The notes: generated by a model from the letters alone, not told the origin. Numbered from the stretch's first letter, positions 44,361 to 53,620 are shown. The stretch: 64,000 nt of DNA from Anaerolineae bacterium (GCA_003141675.1 PLND01000040.1:22200-86199); one strand, 5' to 3'. Program-made: numbers and translations.

Positions 44361-45445
44361 ATTACACTTTCCCGTCGACCCAGAAGGTAAAAGAAAAACG
44401 GCGCGCCGAGCAGCGCGGTAACAATCCCCACCGGCAATTCCTGGGGGGCCAGGACCGTACGGGCCAGAAGGTCGGCCGCCAGCAGCACCGACGCGCCGAG
44501 GAGCGTCGACAGAGGAAGCAATCGCCGGTAATCGGTGCCCCACAGCAATCGCGCCAGATGCGGCACGGCCAGGCCGATAAAACCGATCACGCCGCCGAAC
44601 GCCACGCCGGCGGCCGTGGTCAGCGATGCGGCGGTAATCAGCACCCATCGCGCGCGCGCCACATTCAATCCGGTTTGCTCCGCCTGCTCGTCGCCGAATT
44701 GCAGAAGATTAAGCACTCGGCCCATTACAATCAGCGCGACAATCCCCAACAGAATGTAGGGCAGGGTGATCCGCACGGGATCCCAGCCGCCCAACAGCAT
44801 TCCCCCCATCAGCCAGCTGAGAGCGCGCTGGGTTTGCTCGCGCGTGCGGTAAAACAGGAATGCGGCGAGGGATTGGGCGAATGCTCCGGCGGCGACGCCG
44901 GCCAGGATTAACCGGGTCGAGGGGGCCGATCCCCGTCCGGGCCGCACCCAGCGGTAAACGAGGATCACGGTGATGAGTGCGCCCGCAAAAGCAAACAGCG
45001 GGATTGCGGGCAGTGCGCCCGGCTTGCCGGATCCGATCCCCAGGGAGAAGGCCGGAATCGAAATCGCCAGTGCAACCCCCAGGCTGGCGCCGGATCCGAT
45101 CCCCAGGAGATATGGATCGGCAAGAGGATTGCGGAAAATTCCCTGGAAGGCGCATCCGCTCGATGCGAGCGACATGCCCAGAAGGGCGATGAAAATTGTG
45201 CGTGGAAGCCGCAAGTCCCAGATGATGGAGGAGAGCGATGCCGGAAGGTTGGCCGCCTCCGGCCGCCGCAGCAAGAGTTGGATGAGCTGGCCGATCGGGA
45301 TGGGGACCGCGCCGATGGCGACGCTCGCGCCCAGTGCGAGGATCAGCAACGCGATGCAGAGGATGAAGGGAAGGGCGCGCGGAAAAAAAGATCCCTGCGC
45401 GGGCAGGGAACGACGGGGCCGGGTAGCGATGGGAATCGACCTCAC
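44357..45445 (-). CDS. btuC: FecCD-family permease, cobalamin-type (BtuC)
   Basis: About 362 residues, nearly all hydrophobic, with around ten membrane segments. The FecCD pattern includes LRLPRTIFIALLGMSLA, GCAFQGIFRNPLADPYLLG and GFIGLAVPHLARLLWG. It should form the membrane pore with BtuD. The upstream 55 codons of the open frame lie inside the riboswitch, so I start at the GTG at 45445, just past it; this start is provisional because its ribosome site (GAGAAAG) is weak. The periplasmic binding protein gene (btuF) is not adjacent. Confidence 0.88.
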   Translation of the reverse strand: MRSIPIATRPRRSLPAQGSFFPRALPFILCIALLILALGASVAIGAVPIPIGQLIQLLLRRPEAANLPASLSSIIWDLRLPRTIFIALLGMSLASSGCAFQGIFRNPLADPYLLGIGSGASLGVALAISIPAFSLGIGSGKPGALPAIPLFAFAGALITVILVYRWVRPGRGSAPSTRLILAGVAAGAFAQSLAAFLFYRTREQTQRALSWLMGGMLLGGWDPVRITLPYILLGIVALIVMGRVLNLLQFGDEQAEQTGLNVARARWVLITAASLTTAAGVAFGGVIGFIGLAVPHLARLLWGTDYRRLLPLSTLLGASVLLAADLLARTVLAPQELPVGIVTALLGAPFFFYLLGRRESVM

Positions 45446-45471
45446 CTTTCTCGCGAAGGCAGATGGATCGC

Positions 45472-45585
45472 GGTGCGGGCGGGCGACCTGGCTTGCCAAA
45501 ATTCGGCTTACAGTTGCGCGACAGCGCCGGACTTTCACCGGCTTCGCCGTTCGCTCGACCATCCGGGGTACTGAGCACCCGCACC
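45472..45585 (-). promoter_or_regulatory. Cobalamin riboswitch upstream of btuCD
   Basis: On the minus strand the region starts with GGTGCGGG and closes with CCCGCACC, pairing as helix P1. Between them lie the conserved core GCCGGTGAAAGTCCGG, CGCGCAACTGTAAGCCG and the B12 box GCAAGCCAGGTCGCCC. At about 114 nt it is a compact form. The permease start lies 27 nt after the end, so binding of cobalamin likely blocks translation or ends transcription of btuCD. Confidence 0.92.
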
Positions 45586-45678
45586 AAAGACCGTTGGAAA
45601 CGCGCCGCAAAGCGGCGAGGGAAATATACCGGAGGATGGAAGTTGTGTCAACGTACCGTCGGGATTCTGCTTCGGAGA

Positions 45679-45712
45679 ATTAAAACCCCGGAGGCGATTT
45701 CTCCGGGGAGTG
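45679..45712 (-). terminator. Intrinsic terminator of tRNA-Asn
   Basis: On the minus strand CCCCGGAG pairs with CTCCGGGG across a 7-nt loop and runs into TTTTAATT. It lies 20-50 nt after the tRNA 3' end and before the riboswitch, so it ends the tRNA transcript. Confidence 0.8.
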
Positions 45713-45731
45713 GGTTACAATTTGGGCAAGG

Positions 45732-45804
45732 CTCCTCGGCCAGGACTCGAACCTGGAACCCATCGGTTAACAGCCGATTGCTCTACCGGTTGAGCTACCG
45801 AGGA
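45732..45804 (-). tRNA. tRNA-Asn (anticodon GTT)
   Basis: A 73-nt cloverleaf on the minus strand. The acceptor TCCTCGG pairs with CCGAGGA, the D arm holds AGCTC...GAGC, the anticodon loop is CTGTTAA giving GTT, and the T arm holds GGTTCGAGTCC. CCA is not encoded. Confidence 0.95.
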
Positions 45805-45857
45805 AAGCTGGGCGATTATACCAGCCGGAAAATGAGTGTCAAGAAGGCGCGACGATC

Positions 45858-47570
45858 ATGTCGAATGATTCAAACATCGTTCCGGTTTCCAAACGGACGA
45901 CCGTGCAAGTGACATTCCCCGACGGGCGAACCTTCGAAGGCGCCCGGGGTATGCCGATCGAGGCGTTTATTCGCAAGGCGCAGGTCAAAGGCGAGCCGCC
46001 GGTCGTTGCCGCGCTGTTCCGCCGGGATTTGCGCGAGCTTTCGGATCCTGTCGAAGAGGACGGGAATCTGATTCCCCTCGATACCGGAACGGACGACGGT
46101 TCAAGGATCTACCGGCGCTCATTGGTCTTTGTCCTGGTGGTCGCCATACGCGAGTTGTTTCCAGGATCCGACGTCGCGGTGGATCATTCGGTGAGCGACG
46201 GGGGCTTCTTCTGCACCACGATCGGACGAGCGTCCTTTTCCGCTGACGAACTGCGCCGGATCGAGGGGCGGATGAACGAGATCGCCGAAACGGATGAGCC
46301 CATCCTGCGCCGGGAAGTCCCGCTTGAAGAGGCGATCAACATATTTCAGCGTGAAGGGTATCCGGACAAGGTGCGCCTGTTGAAAACACGCCGGAAAGAT
46401 TATGTCACCCTCTATTCCCTGCGGGGGATTGAGGATTATTTTCACGGCTATATGGTTCCCTCGACGGGATACCTTAAACTGTTTCGTCTGAACCACATTT
46501 CGACCGGTTTTGTCATGCGCTTCCCACGCCGCCACCTTCCCAACGAGATTATGTCCAACGGGGATTACCCCAAGCTGTGGGCCACTTTCCGCGAATACGC
46601 TTTGTGGCAGGAGCGGCTGGGATTGGAAGACGTCGGGATGCTCAATGAAGCGATTGAGCAGGGGCGGGGGTCGGAATTGATCCTGGTTGCCGAGGCGCTT
46701 CACGATCAGAAAACCGCCGAAATCGCACGCCGCATCGCAGAGTCGCGCCAGCGGATCCGGCTTGTGCTGATCGCCGGTCCGTCCTCCTCCGGGAAAACCA
46801 CCTTCTCGCGCAGGCTGTCGATTCAATTGCTTTCGCAGGGGATGCGTCCGTATCCGCTGGAGATGGACAATTACTTCGTCGACCGCGAAAAGACGCCGTG
46901 TGACGAATCGGGAGAACCCGATTTCGACGCCTTTGCAGCGTTGGACCGGGACCGGCTGAATGAAGATCTGAAGCGGTTATTGGCCGGGGAAGAAGTGGCG
47001 CTTCCCCGTTTTGATTTTCAGACAGGAAAACGAACGGAAGGGGATACCGTGCGGCTGCCCGAGGGAACCGTGATCATTATGGAAGGCATCCACGGACTCA
47101 ACCCGGGACTCCTGCCGCGATTCATTCCGACGGATGCCTATCGGATATATGTTTCCGCCCTGACCCAATTGAACCTGGACCGGCACAACCGCATTTCCAC
47201 AACCGACACCCGGCTGATCCGGCGGATTGTCCGCGACGCAGCCGCCCGGGGGCATTCCCCCGCCTTTACCATCTCCGGTTGGGACGGAGTCCGCCGCGGG
47301 GAGCGCAGAAATATTTTTATCTACCAGGAAAATTGCGACAGTATTTTCAATTCGGCGCTGATCTACGAACTTTCGGCCTTGCGGCCGATCGCGGAGCCGC
47401 TTCTCTTGCAGGTGAAACCGGATACTGCGGAGTATGTCGAATCCAAACGGCTGCTGGCTTTCCTGGCGTGGTTCCGCCCGCTCTCAACCGAATTCATCCC
47501 CGACGATTCGATTCTGCGCGAATTCATCGGCGGGTCGATCCTCGAACAGTTCCGGGTCTGGGGATCATAA
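45858..47570 (+). CDS. TGS-domain nucleoside (uridine) kinase fusion
   Basis: 570 residues. The first 60 or so (TVQVTFPDGRTFEGARG) form a TGS domain as in threonyl-tRNA synthetase. A tRNA synthetase second additional-like domain follows (HSVSDGGFF and the FHGYMVPSTG region). From about 295, a uridine kinase/phosphoribulokinase domain has Walker A AGPSSSGKTTF and DNYFVDREKTP. This architecture is known from scattered bacteria and annotated as a nucleoside kinase. The substrate and role of the TGS part are unclear. It stands 8 nt before the start of a FAH-family gene region and likely shares its transcript. Confidence 0.88.
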   Translation: MSNDSNIVPVSKRTTVQVTFPDGRTFEGARGMPIEAFIRKAQVKGEPPVVAALFRRDLRELSDPVEEDGNLIPLDTGTDDGSRIYRRSLVFVLVVAIRELFPGSDVAVDHSVSDGGFFCTTIGRASFSADELRRIEGRMNEIAETDEPILRREVPLEEAINIFQREGYPDKVRLLKTRRKDYVTLYSLRGIEDYFHGYMVPSTGYLKLFRLNHISTGFVMRFPRRHLPNEIMSNGDYPKLWATFREYALWQERLGLEDVGMLNEAIEQGRGSELILVAEALHDQKTAEIARRIAESRQRIRLVLIAGPSSSGKTTFSRRLSIQLLSQGMRPYPLEMDNYFVDREKTPCDESGEPDFDAFAALDRDRLNEDLKRLLAGEEVALPRFDFQTGKRTEGDTVRLPEGTVIIMEGIHGLNPGLLPRFIPTDAYRIYVSALTQLNLDRHNRISTTDTRLIRRIVRDAAARGHSPAFTISGWDGVRRGERRNIFIYQENCDSIFNSALIYELSALRPIAEPLLLQVKPDTAEYVESKRLLAFLAWFRPLSTEFIPDDSILREFIGGSILEQFRVWGS

Positions 47571-47572
47571 AC

Positions 47573-48367
47573 ATGCGCTACGTAAGGTTCCAGCGCAGGG
47601 GAGAAGACGCCGTCCGGCTCGGGTGGATCGAGGACGAGCGGATCGGATCGATCGAAGGATCATTGTTTGGCGCGCACCGCCGGATCCCGGTCACCTGGCC
47701 TAGCTCCACGGTGAAGTTACTCTCTCCGCTCGTCCCGGGAAAAATCGTGTGCGTGGGCAGGAATTACATCGAGCATGCGCGCGAGCACGACGCCGAGGTA
47801 CCCGAAGTTCCGTTGCTCTTTCTCAAACCACCTTCGGCGGTAATCGGTCCGCACGACCCGATTATTCTCCCACTTCAGTCGGGACAGGTGGAACACGAAG
47901 CGGAACTGGCGGTGGTCATCGGGAGGAAAGCCCGCCGGATCGCCCCCAACGAAGCGCGGGATTATATTTTCGGATATACGGCCGCCAATGATGTGACCGC
48001 CCGCGATCTGCAACACAAGGACGGGCAGTGGACGCGCGCCAAAAGCTTCGACACCTTCTGCCCGCTCGGACCGTGGATCGACACCCAAGTGGATCCTGGT
48101 GACTTACGGATCACTTGCCGCGTCAACGACCAAATCCGCCAAATGGCTTCCACGCGGGAAATGGTTTTTTCCGTTTTTCAGCTCATGGCTTTTATTTCGG
48201 GGATCATGACGCTGGATGCGGGGGACGTCCTGCTCACAGGCACACCGGCGGGCGTAGGCCCGCTGCAGTCGGGGGATTCCGTGCAAGTGGAAATCGAAGG
48301 AATCGGCATCCTGGAGAATCCGGTCGTCGGTGCGGCGGTCGAACCGTCAGCGACGGCCATTACTTAA
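47573..48367 (+). CDS. Fumarylacetoacetate hydrolase (FAH) family protein
   Basis: 264 residues. After an N-terminal strand-rich cap comes the FAH core: [34 protein letters not shown] (the metal-binding Glu pair), [14 protein letters not shown] and [15 protein letters not shown]. The family cleaves or decarboxylates C-C bonds of oxo-acids. Precise substrates vary, and oxaloacetate decarboxylation or 2-hydroxyhepta-diene-dioate isomerisation are common calls. It follows the TGS-kinase by 2 nt and precedes dcd. Confidence 0.87.
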   Translation: MRYVRFQRRGEDAVRLGWIEDERIGSIEGSLFGAHRRIPVTWPSSTVKLLSPLVPGKIVCVGRNYIEHAREHDAEVPEVPLLFLKPPSAVIGPHDPIILPLQSGQVEHEAELAVVIGRKARRIAPNEARDYIFGYTAANDVTARDLQHKDGQWTRAKSFDTFCPLGPWIDTQVDPGDLRITCRVNDQIRQMASTREMVFSVFQLMAFISGIMTLDAGDVLLTGTPAGVGPLQSGDSVQVEIEGIGILENPVVGAAVEPSATAIT

Positions 48368-48383
48368 TCGACGGAGGATACCT

Positions 48384-48938
48384 ATGGGATTGAAATCGGA
48401 CAGTTGGATAACCAAGATGGCGAAAGAGCATCGAATGATCGAACCCTATGTGGATTCCCAGGTTCGAAAAGGGGTGATCTCCTACGGAGTCTCATCCTAT
48501 GGGTACGACATCCGTGTGGCGGATGAGTTCAAGATCTTCACCAACGTAAATTCCGCCATTGTCGATCCGAAAGCGTTCGACACGCGCTCGATGATCGATT
48601 TTCGCGGCGAGGTGTGCACCATTCCCCCCAATTCGTTCGCCCTGGCCCGCACGATCGAGTATTTCCGCATTCCGCGAAGCGTACTAACCATTTGCGTCGG
48701 GAAGAGTTCATACGCGCGCTGCGGGATCATCGTCAACGTCACCCCGTTCGAGCCGGAATGGGAGGGATTCGTCACCCTGGAAATATCCAATACCACACCG
48801 CTTCCCGCACGCATATACGCCAACGAGGGAATCGCCCAGGTGATCTTCTTTGAAGCCGACGAGGAATGCCTGATTTCGTACGCCGATAAAAAGGGAAAGT
48901 ATCAGGCGCAGCAGACGATCGTCCTGCCCAGGGTGTAA
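48384..48938 (+). CDS. dcd: dCTP deaminase
   Basis: 184 residues. The deaminase/dUTPase fold has the conserved [10 protein letters not shown] with Ser and Arg for catalysis and triphosphate, [18 protein letters not shown] containing the catalytic Glu, and the C-terminal AQQTIVLP lid. It makes dUTP from dCTP, the precursor of dUMP for thymidylate. The start at 48384 has GGAGG 6 nt upstream. It lies in a likely operon with the FAH gene and TGS-kinase. Confidence 0.94.
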   Translation: MGLKSDSWITKMAKEHRMIEPYVDSQVRKGVISYGVSSYGYDIRVADEFKIFTNVNSAIVDPKAFDTRSMIDFRGEVCTIPPNSFALARTIEYFRIPRSVLTICVGKSSYARCGIIVNVTPFEPEWEGFVTLEISNTTPLPARIYANEGIAQVIFFEADEECLISYADKKGKYQAQQTIVLPRV

Positions 48939-49161
48939 TTCCGGGAGGACGAATCCCACTGCTCCGGATTGGGTCGAATGGAATCCAACCAAATCTACCG
49001 GCGGGTGATGGAATAGCCGTTCGTTTGCGAAGAAGTATTCATCCCGAACCGATAAAAAACCATTGGATGCCCTGGATCTGCAATCCAAGGAAGCATCCTG
49101 GTCGGTTGCAGGATTCTCGCAACATCATTCCCCGGTCTTTTCCAAGAAAATATTTTTGGAT

Positions 49162-49713
49162 TCACGGAGCCTCAACCAGTTCCCGGATTTTTTCCAACAG
49201 CGCCGATCCGATCCCTTTAACATGAAGCAGATCGTCGATGGATTGGAAGGGGCCGACGGTTTGGCGGTAATCGATGATGCGCTGCGCAAGGACCGGCCCT
49301 ATTCCGGGAAGGGAATCCAATTCCTCCAGCGTGGCGATATTCAAGTTGATCTTTTTTCCAATCGGAGTCGATACCGGCGAGGGAGTCCCCGGTAGGGGAG
49401 TCGGAATCTGCAAAGGGATTCTCAACTCCTGACCGTCGGTCAGGGGGGCGGCGAGGTTTAGGCGGGAAGAATCGGCATTGGGAAGAAATCCGCCCGCGGC
49501 GAATACGGCGTCCTGGACGATGCTCCCGGGCGCCATTTTGTACAATCCGGGAGCGCGCACCGCGCCCTGAACCGAGATCCGCACACCCGGCGGGTCGGCC
49601 GGGGTATTCAATAGAATCGGCCGGCCTTCCAGCCGGCCGTTGCCGATGAGGATCAGGGCCGCGGAAAGCAACCCTACGAATAGACCCAATAGAAAAATTC
49701 GCCAGGAACCCAT
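49162..49713 (-). CDS. comEA: ComEA-type DNA-binding protein (SLBB plus helix-hairpin-helix)
   Basis: About 183 residues. One N-terminal membrane segment (about 5-25) anchors it, with the rest outside. An SLBB domain (VQGAVRAPGLYKMAPGS) is followed by a Pro/Thr-rich linker and a paired helix-hairpin-helix region (LNIATLEELDSLPGIGPVLA and KGIGSALLEKI). ComEA binds incoming DNA during transformation. The start at 49713 (MGSWRIF) has GGAGGGG upstream. comEC is not in the window, so competence cannot be claimed from this alone. Confidence 0.9.
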   Translation of the reverse strand: MGSWRIFLLGLFVGLLSAALILIGNGRLEGRPILLNTPADPPGVRISVQGAVRAPGLYKMAPGSIVQDAVFAAGGFLPNADSSRLNLAAPLTDGQELRIPLQIPTPLPGTPSPVSTPIGKKINLNIATLEELDSLPGIGPVLAQRIIDYRQTVGPFQSIDDLLHVKGIGSALLEKIRELVEAP

Positions 49714-49998
49714 ATCCCCCTCCGCTGCGGCGGACGAAACGGTCCGCACACTCCAACCAACAATTATACCGCCGATCGAAAATCATTATTCCTTCCGGGC
49801 ATACCTCCCCCGGAAGCAAGGGATTTGGCGTGTGGATAAGCTGCCGGATTGAATCCTTGAATTCATCGTGAAAAAATAAAACGCGCGGAGAGAATTCCCG
49901 CTAAAAAGGACAAGACAGTCGACATGGAATTCCCCTCAATTCCGTGTGCCAACCGCGAAGGCCCAACCGGTTTGCCTTCGTTCCATCCGTCATACTTT

Positions 49999-50685
49999 TT
50001 AAGACTGAAGCGCATTATCGATGGCGGTAAACAACTCATGAAAATCCTGGCTCACGTTCACCACATGTCCGTTGACGATAAACGACGGCGTGCCGTTCAG
50101 TTTATAGTAGTTTGCCAGGCTAATATCCCCGTTGAGGACGTCCGAGTGCGCCTGATTGCTCAGGCATTGGTCGAATTTAACGCTGTCCAGATGCAGCTGT
50201 GCGGCAAAGGCCTCAAGCCGCGGCGTGGAGAAAGCTCCGGAGTTTTCGGTTGCCTGGTTTTTATAGAGGAGATCGTGATATTCCCAGAACATATCCTGAT
50301 CGCCGGCGCACAGCGCGCCCAATGCGGCCAGATGCGATTCGTTCCCGTTGGCAACGAAGCTGTCAACGATGGGAAAGCTGCGGAAGACAAAAAGCACTTT
50401 TCCGGTTTTAACATATTGCTCGCGGAGGGTTACTTCCGCGGAGGAGTTAAAGACGGCGCAGTACGGGCATTGATAATCGGCGAACTCCTGTACGACGACT
50501 TTCGCGGCGGAATCGCCTATTTGCCGGGCGGGGAATGCCACATCGCCGGTTGGGGCCGATGTGCTGGCGGCCACGGCGATGACGACGATTACGACCACGA
50601 CGATCGCCGCCACAATGAGGATATTCCGCTGCATGGTGCTGGAAGGCGATCGCTGGCGGGAATAGTTTCTGTTTCTTCTGGGCAT
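49999..50685 (-). CDS. Membrane-anchored DsbA-like thiol-disulfide oxidoreductase
   Basis: 228 residues. A basic N-terminus and one hydrophobic anchor (about 20-41) precede a thioredoxin-like fold with the active site C73-P-Y-C76 in DYQCPYCAVF. The cis-Pro loop is NGTPSFIVNG. This matches the DSBA-like/Thioredoxin_4 group that forms disulfides outside the membrane. A vitamin K epoxide reductase partner, common in such bacteria, is not seen nearby. The ribosome site is GGAGGGGC. Between it and ComEA about 285 nt hold no clear feature. Confidence 0.88.
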   Translation of the reverse strand: MPRRNRNYSRQRSPSSTMQRNILIVAAIVVVVIVVIAVAASTSAPTGDVAFPARQIGDSAAKVVVQEFADYQCPYCAVFNSSAEVTLREQYVKTGKVLFVFRSFPIVDSFVANGNESHLAALGALCAGDQDMFWEYHDLLYKNQATENSGAFSTPRLEAFAAQLHLDSVKFDQCLSNQAHSDVLNGDISLANYYKLNGTPSFIVNGHVVNVSQDFHELFTAIDNALQS

Positions 50686-50813
50686 TGCCCCTCCGGGCGC
50701 AAGTGAATTATCGAGCGGTTGCTTAATCCGGGTTAGTTTGCCATGTTTGCGAAGAATTGTCTAGGAGGAAGCCTTCCTCGCGCGGGGTACGGCTGTTTTA
50801 AAACCGAAAGAAT

Positions 50814-51653
50814 CTATGGATTCCCTTTGAGTTCGATTCGCAGGACCGGATAGGATTCCTGCATCTCGGAGAATCCCATCGAACGATAGAGATTCCGCGA
50901 GCGCAGGTTTCCGTTCTGGGTATTGACGGTTACCCAGGGGGCGCCCTCCCGGTGAAAATAATTCAGCGCATAGGCGGTCAACGCCCGGCCGAACCCCCGG
51001 CTTTGATCGTTCGGATGGACCGCCAGGCGGGTGAGATGAACGCCGTGCGGAGTGGCCACGGCCATGAGATACCCGGCGATATGGTCCTCCAAAACCAGAG
51101 CGGCCGCAAGCAGCGACCGTTCCATGGCCTCGCGCAAAGCGTCGGAATCCATTTGCCAGGGTGGATCGAACGCAGCCCGGTCCAGGGCTTCCACGGATGG
51201 AAGATCCTCCTCCCGGAGCGGTGCGATGTGTTGCATGAATTCCGAAACAGGCCAGAATTTCGACGGCTGCTGGCAATAGGCAATCACCGTGCCGCGTTCG
51301 GAAAATCCGCTGCTTTTCAACAGGGCCAAGAGCCATGGTTGGGTTGCCATCGCCCAGACTGCCTCAAGCCCCATTCCGGTTAATATTTTCTCAGCCTCCG
51401 GCCAGAGTTGCGCCCAGGCGGCTCGCTCTCCAGGCGGCGTATCAGCCGCGAAGAGATGCAGCCAAGCTGTACCCAGCTGATCGGGCGATGCCAGGAGGGA
51501 GCCGCGCGTAGCCCCGTCCGCTCTGAGTAAGGAAAGGGAAGCCGGCCGGCCGAGCCAGTAGGAAATCGGATGCCATCCGATATGGCGGAATTGAGTTTTC
51601 GCCCGGGAAAGCCATGGGAGCCAGGACCCCGCCGAGGCGGAATCCAACGGCAA
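50814..51653 (-). CDS. GNAT-family N-acetyltransferase
   Basis: 279 residues. The C-terminal half (about 140-275) is a GNAT domain with the acetyl-CoA motif LAVHPNDQSRGFGRAL and NLYRSMGF. The N-terminal half (about 1-130) is longer than most single-domain GNATs and may be a second, degenerate GNAT fold. The substrate is unknown. It follows the double-HTH regulator by about 14 nt and is probably in its operon. Confidence 0.82.
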   Translation of the reverse strand: MPLDSASAGSWLPWLSRAKTQFRHIGWHPISYWLGRPASLSLLRADGATRGSLLASPDQLGTAWLHLFAADTPPGERAAWAQLWPEAEKILTGMGLEAVWAMATQPWLLALLKSSGFSERGTVIAYCQQPSKFWPVSEFMQHIAPLREEDLPSVEALDRAAFDPPWQMDSDALREAMERSLLAAALVLEDHIAGYLMAVATPHGVHLTRLAVHPNDQSRGFGRALTAYALNYFHREGAPWVTVNTQNGNLRSRNLYRSMGFSEMQESYPVLRIELKGNP

Positions 51654-51667
51654 AACGAAATAGGGGA

Positions 51668-52345
51668 TTATAGGGTGATGTCCAGAATGCTTTCGGCGAT
51701 TTCCCGCAACCGTCTGGCGGGCAGTTCGCTAAGTTTCATCGCCAGCCGCAGAAACGGTTCGTGCAGGGGTTGCGCGGCGAAGTGACGGATGTCCGAAGGC
51801 AGTTTTTGGAATTGGTTGTCGGATTCCCGGTTCAATTCCCATTCTCCGACAGGACCGTGATATTCCAGAAAGGAATCCGCTTCCACTCCCATGGCAGAGG
51901 CGATCGATTCCAAATCGGAAAGCGGGATGGGACGGACGCCGTTCTCATAGGCCTTGATCCGGCGCACGGTCAGCCCAGTCTTTTTCGCAAGCTCGCCCAG
52001 ATTCAGATTCTGGTCCGATCGAAGTTGGTGCAACTTGGTGGAGATCATCTTCTGGCGGATCGCCACCAGCCGGTGGAGATCAATCGTTTCCCTTGTCTCC
52101 GCATTGAGATATTTGGCGTTATACAGAAAGTGCCGGATCGGGACGTCGTAGGTGTAGGCAAGGGCTTCGAGTTCCGGAAGCGTAATCGACCGTCTTCCGG
52201 ATTCGAGGGCGGAGAGCATCGAGGAGGTCATGCCGATGGATTCGGCGGCATCCCGGATCCTGCGGTGGGCGGCCTCGCGCGCATCTTTCAGAAGCACGCC
52301 CAGCATTTTATTTCTCAGCGTCTGGGGAGAGTTCGAAACGGCCAT
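51668..52345 (-). CDS. Transcription regulator with two helix-turn-helix domains (XRE family)
   Basis: About 225 residues with two Xre-type HTH units. The first (about 15-70) has IRDAAESIGMTSSMLSALES, and the second (about 105-160) has LNLGELAKKTGLTVRRIKAYEN. A helical C-terminus follows with no recognised ligand domain. Two HTHs in one chain may let a monomer bind a repeated operator. I start it at MAVSNS (52345); further upstream in-frame Met codons lack better ribosome sites. It lies between a histidine kinase and an acetyltransferase on the same strand. Confidence 0.85.
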   Translation of the reverse strand: MAVSNSPQTLRNKMLGVLLKDAREAAHRRIRDAAESIGMTSSMLSALESGRRSITLPELEALAYTYDVPIRHFLYNAKYLNAETRETIDLHRLVAIRQKMISTKLHQLRSDQNLNLGELAKKTGLTVRRIKAYENGVRPIPLSDLESIASAMGVEADSFLEYHGPVGEWELNRESDNQFQKLPSDIRHFAAQPLHEPFLRLAMKLSELPARRLREIAESILDITL

Positions 52346-52435
52346 CGGATTCCGTCCACCTTTCATGAAATGCAATTCGGTGCTTGCGCCGGAGAAGGGA
52401 GCAATCCTCCGGGGATTCGGAGACCGGAGCGCAGT

Positions 52436-53620
52436 CTAGGGTTTTGTTTCCGGCGGCCGCGCGATAGGAAGATCGAACAGGAACGTGCTCCCGCTTCCTT
52501 CCTTGCTCTGCAGCGTGATCTTTGAACCGTGGGCTTCCACAATCTGCTTGCACAGATACAAACCCATTCCGGTTCCCCCCTGCCGGCGGGTGATCGATCC
52601 ATCGAGCTGGTGGAATGGCTCGAAGAGTTCGTTCATGCGGGAAGCCGGGATGCCGACGCCGGTATCTTCCACGGTGACCCACACCCGGTCGGAAACACCT
52701 CCGGCACGAAGGGTTACTTTTCCTCCGGAGGGTGTGAATTTTATTCCATTATCCACCAACTGGGAAATTACCCAGGTGATCTTCCGGCCGTCTGCATGAA
52801 CGGGGGGAAGGTCGGAGGGAAGATGAATTTCGATGCGCACGTTCCCGCGCTGGGCTTTCGACATCATCCGCGAAAGCATTTCCTGAATCACGTCGCGCAA
52901 GGACACGGATTGAACCGTCAGGGTAATGCCGCCGCGGGAGGTGTCGGAAAATTGGATCAGATCGTCGATCAGCCCGTTCAACCGTTCCGCCGCGCGGTGC
53001 AGCGTCTCCAGCGCCTCCCGCTGCTGGGGGGAGACGGGACCGAAGGTATCATCCGCCAGCAGGTCGATGTAGCCGACGATATGGGTCATCGGCGTGCGCA
53101 ATTCATGGGAGATGTTGGCCACAAAATCGGCTTTCAACTGGTTGAGTTCCGAAAGGCGTTCGAGCGCGTGGGAAAGCTCGACCGTGCGCTCGCGCACCCG
53201 GTCCTCCAGCCTGCGGTTGGACGTTTGCAGCGCCGTTTGCAACTGGACGACCATTGCCGCGATCGCCCGGTCCAGCTCTTCGGACTTCAACACGCCCATC
53301 GCGATCAGAATCTGACCGACGCGCCGCGACGATTTGCCCCCGCTCTTGTCGGCCGCCTGGACATCCAGCGCCTGTTGTAATTGTTGTGCGGTGATGATTT
53401 TTTGGGCGACCAGGCTGTCGCCCAAGCGGGGGATGAGCTCCTCCATGCTGGAGGGGGCGGCAGGGGGCGGGGTGAGAGCTTCTTCCAACCGTTGGCGGAA
53501 CAGCAGGTCGGTGTACAGGATTAAGTCTACATTGCATTCCGGACAGTAGGATTGGCCTGGCGGAACGGATGCGCCGCACTGGGGACATTCCAACGGTGTG
53601 GAATTGGCCGTGGACTCCAT
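52436..53620 (-). CDS. Histidine kinase with zinc-ribbon and MshEN-like N-terminal domains
   Basis: 394 residues. The start has a zinc ribbon (C12, C15, C26, C29 in CPQCGAS and CPECN). Residues 65-88 and 100-124 carry two repeats that match the MshEN (GspE N-terminal) c-di-GMP-binding pattern: RLGDSLVAQ...L...L..Q, then RVGQILIAMGVL. The first repeat has Lys at the usual Gly. After a coiled coil comes HisKA with H172 in NISHELRTPMTH, then HATPase with DNGIKF, DTGVGIP and GTGMGLYL. No membrane segment is seen, so it is cytoplasmic. A c-di-GMP-sensing kinase is the inference. The response regulator partner is not adjacent; the next gene down is an HTH regulator without a receiver. Confidence 0.88.
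   Translation of the reverse strand: MESTANSTPLECPQCGASVPPGQSYCPECNVDLILYTDLLFRQRLEEALTPPPAAPSSMEELIPRLGDSLVAQKIITAQQLQQALDVQAADKSGGKSSRRVGQILIAMGVLKSEELDRAIAAMVVQLQTALQTSNRRLEDRVRERTVELSHALERLSELNQLKADFVANISHELRTPMTHIVGYIDLLADDTFGPVSPQQREALETLHRAAERLNGLIDDLIQFSDTSRGGITLTVQSVSLRDVIQEMLSRMMSKAQRGNVRIEIHLPSDLPPVHADGRKITWVISQLVDNGIKFTPSGGKVTLRAGGVSDRVWVTVEDTGVGIPASRMNELFEPFHQLDGSITRRQGGTGMGLYLCKQIVEAHGSKITLQSKEGSGSTFLFDLPIARPPETKP

Noticed and set aside
44360-44648. Upstream in-frame extension of the BtuD frame
   Set aside because: It lies within the permease gene and lacks ABC features; the GTG overlapping the permease stop explains the start better.
50765-50779. Short perfect palindrome GAGGAAGCCTTCCTC-like near the acetyltransferase 3' end
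   Set aside because: It has no T run on either side, is very short, and could be chance in GC-rich sequence; not called as a terminator.
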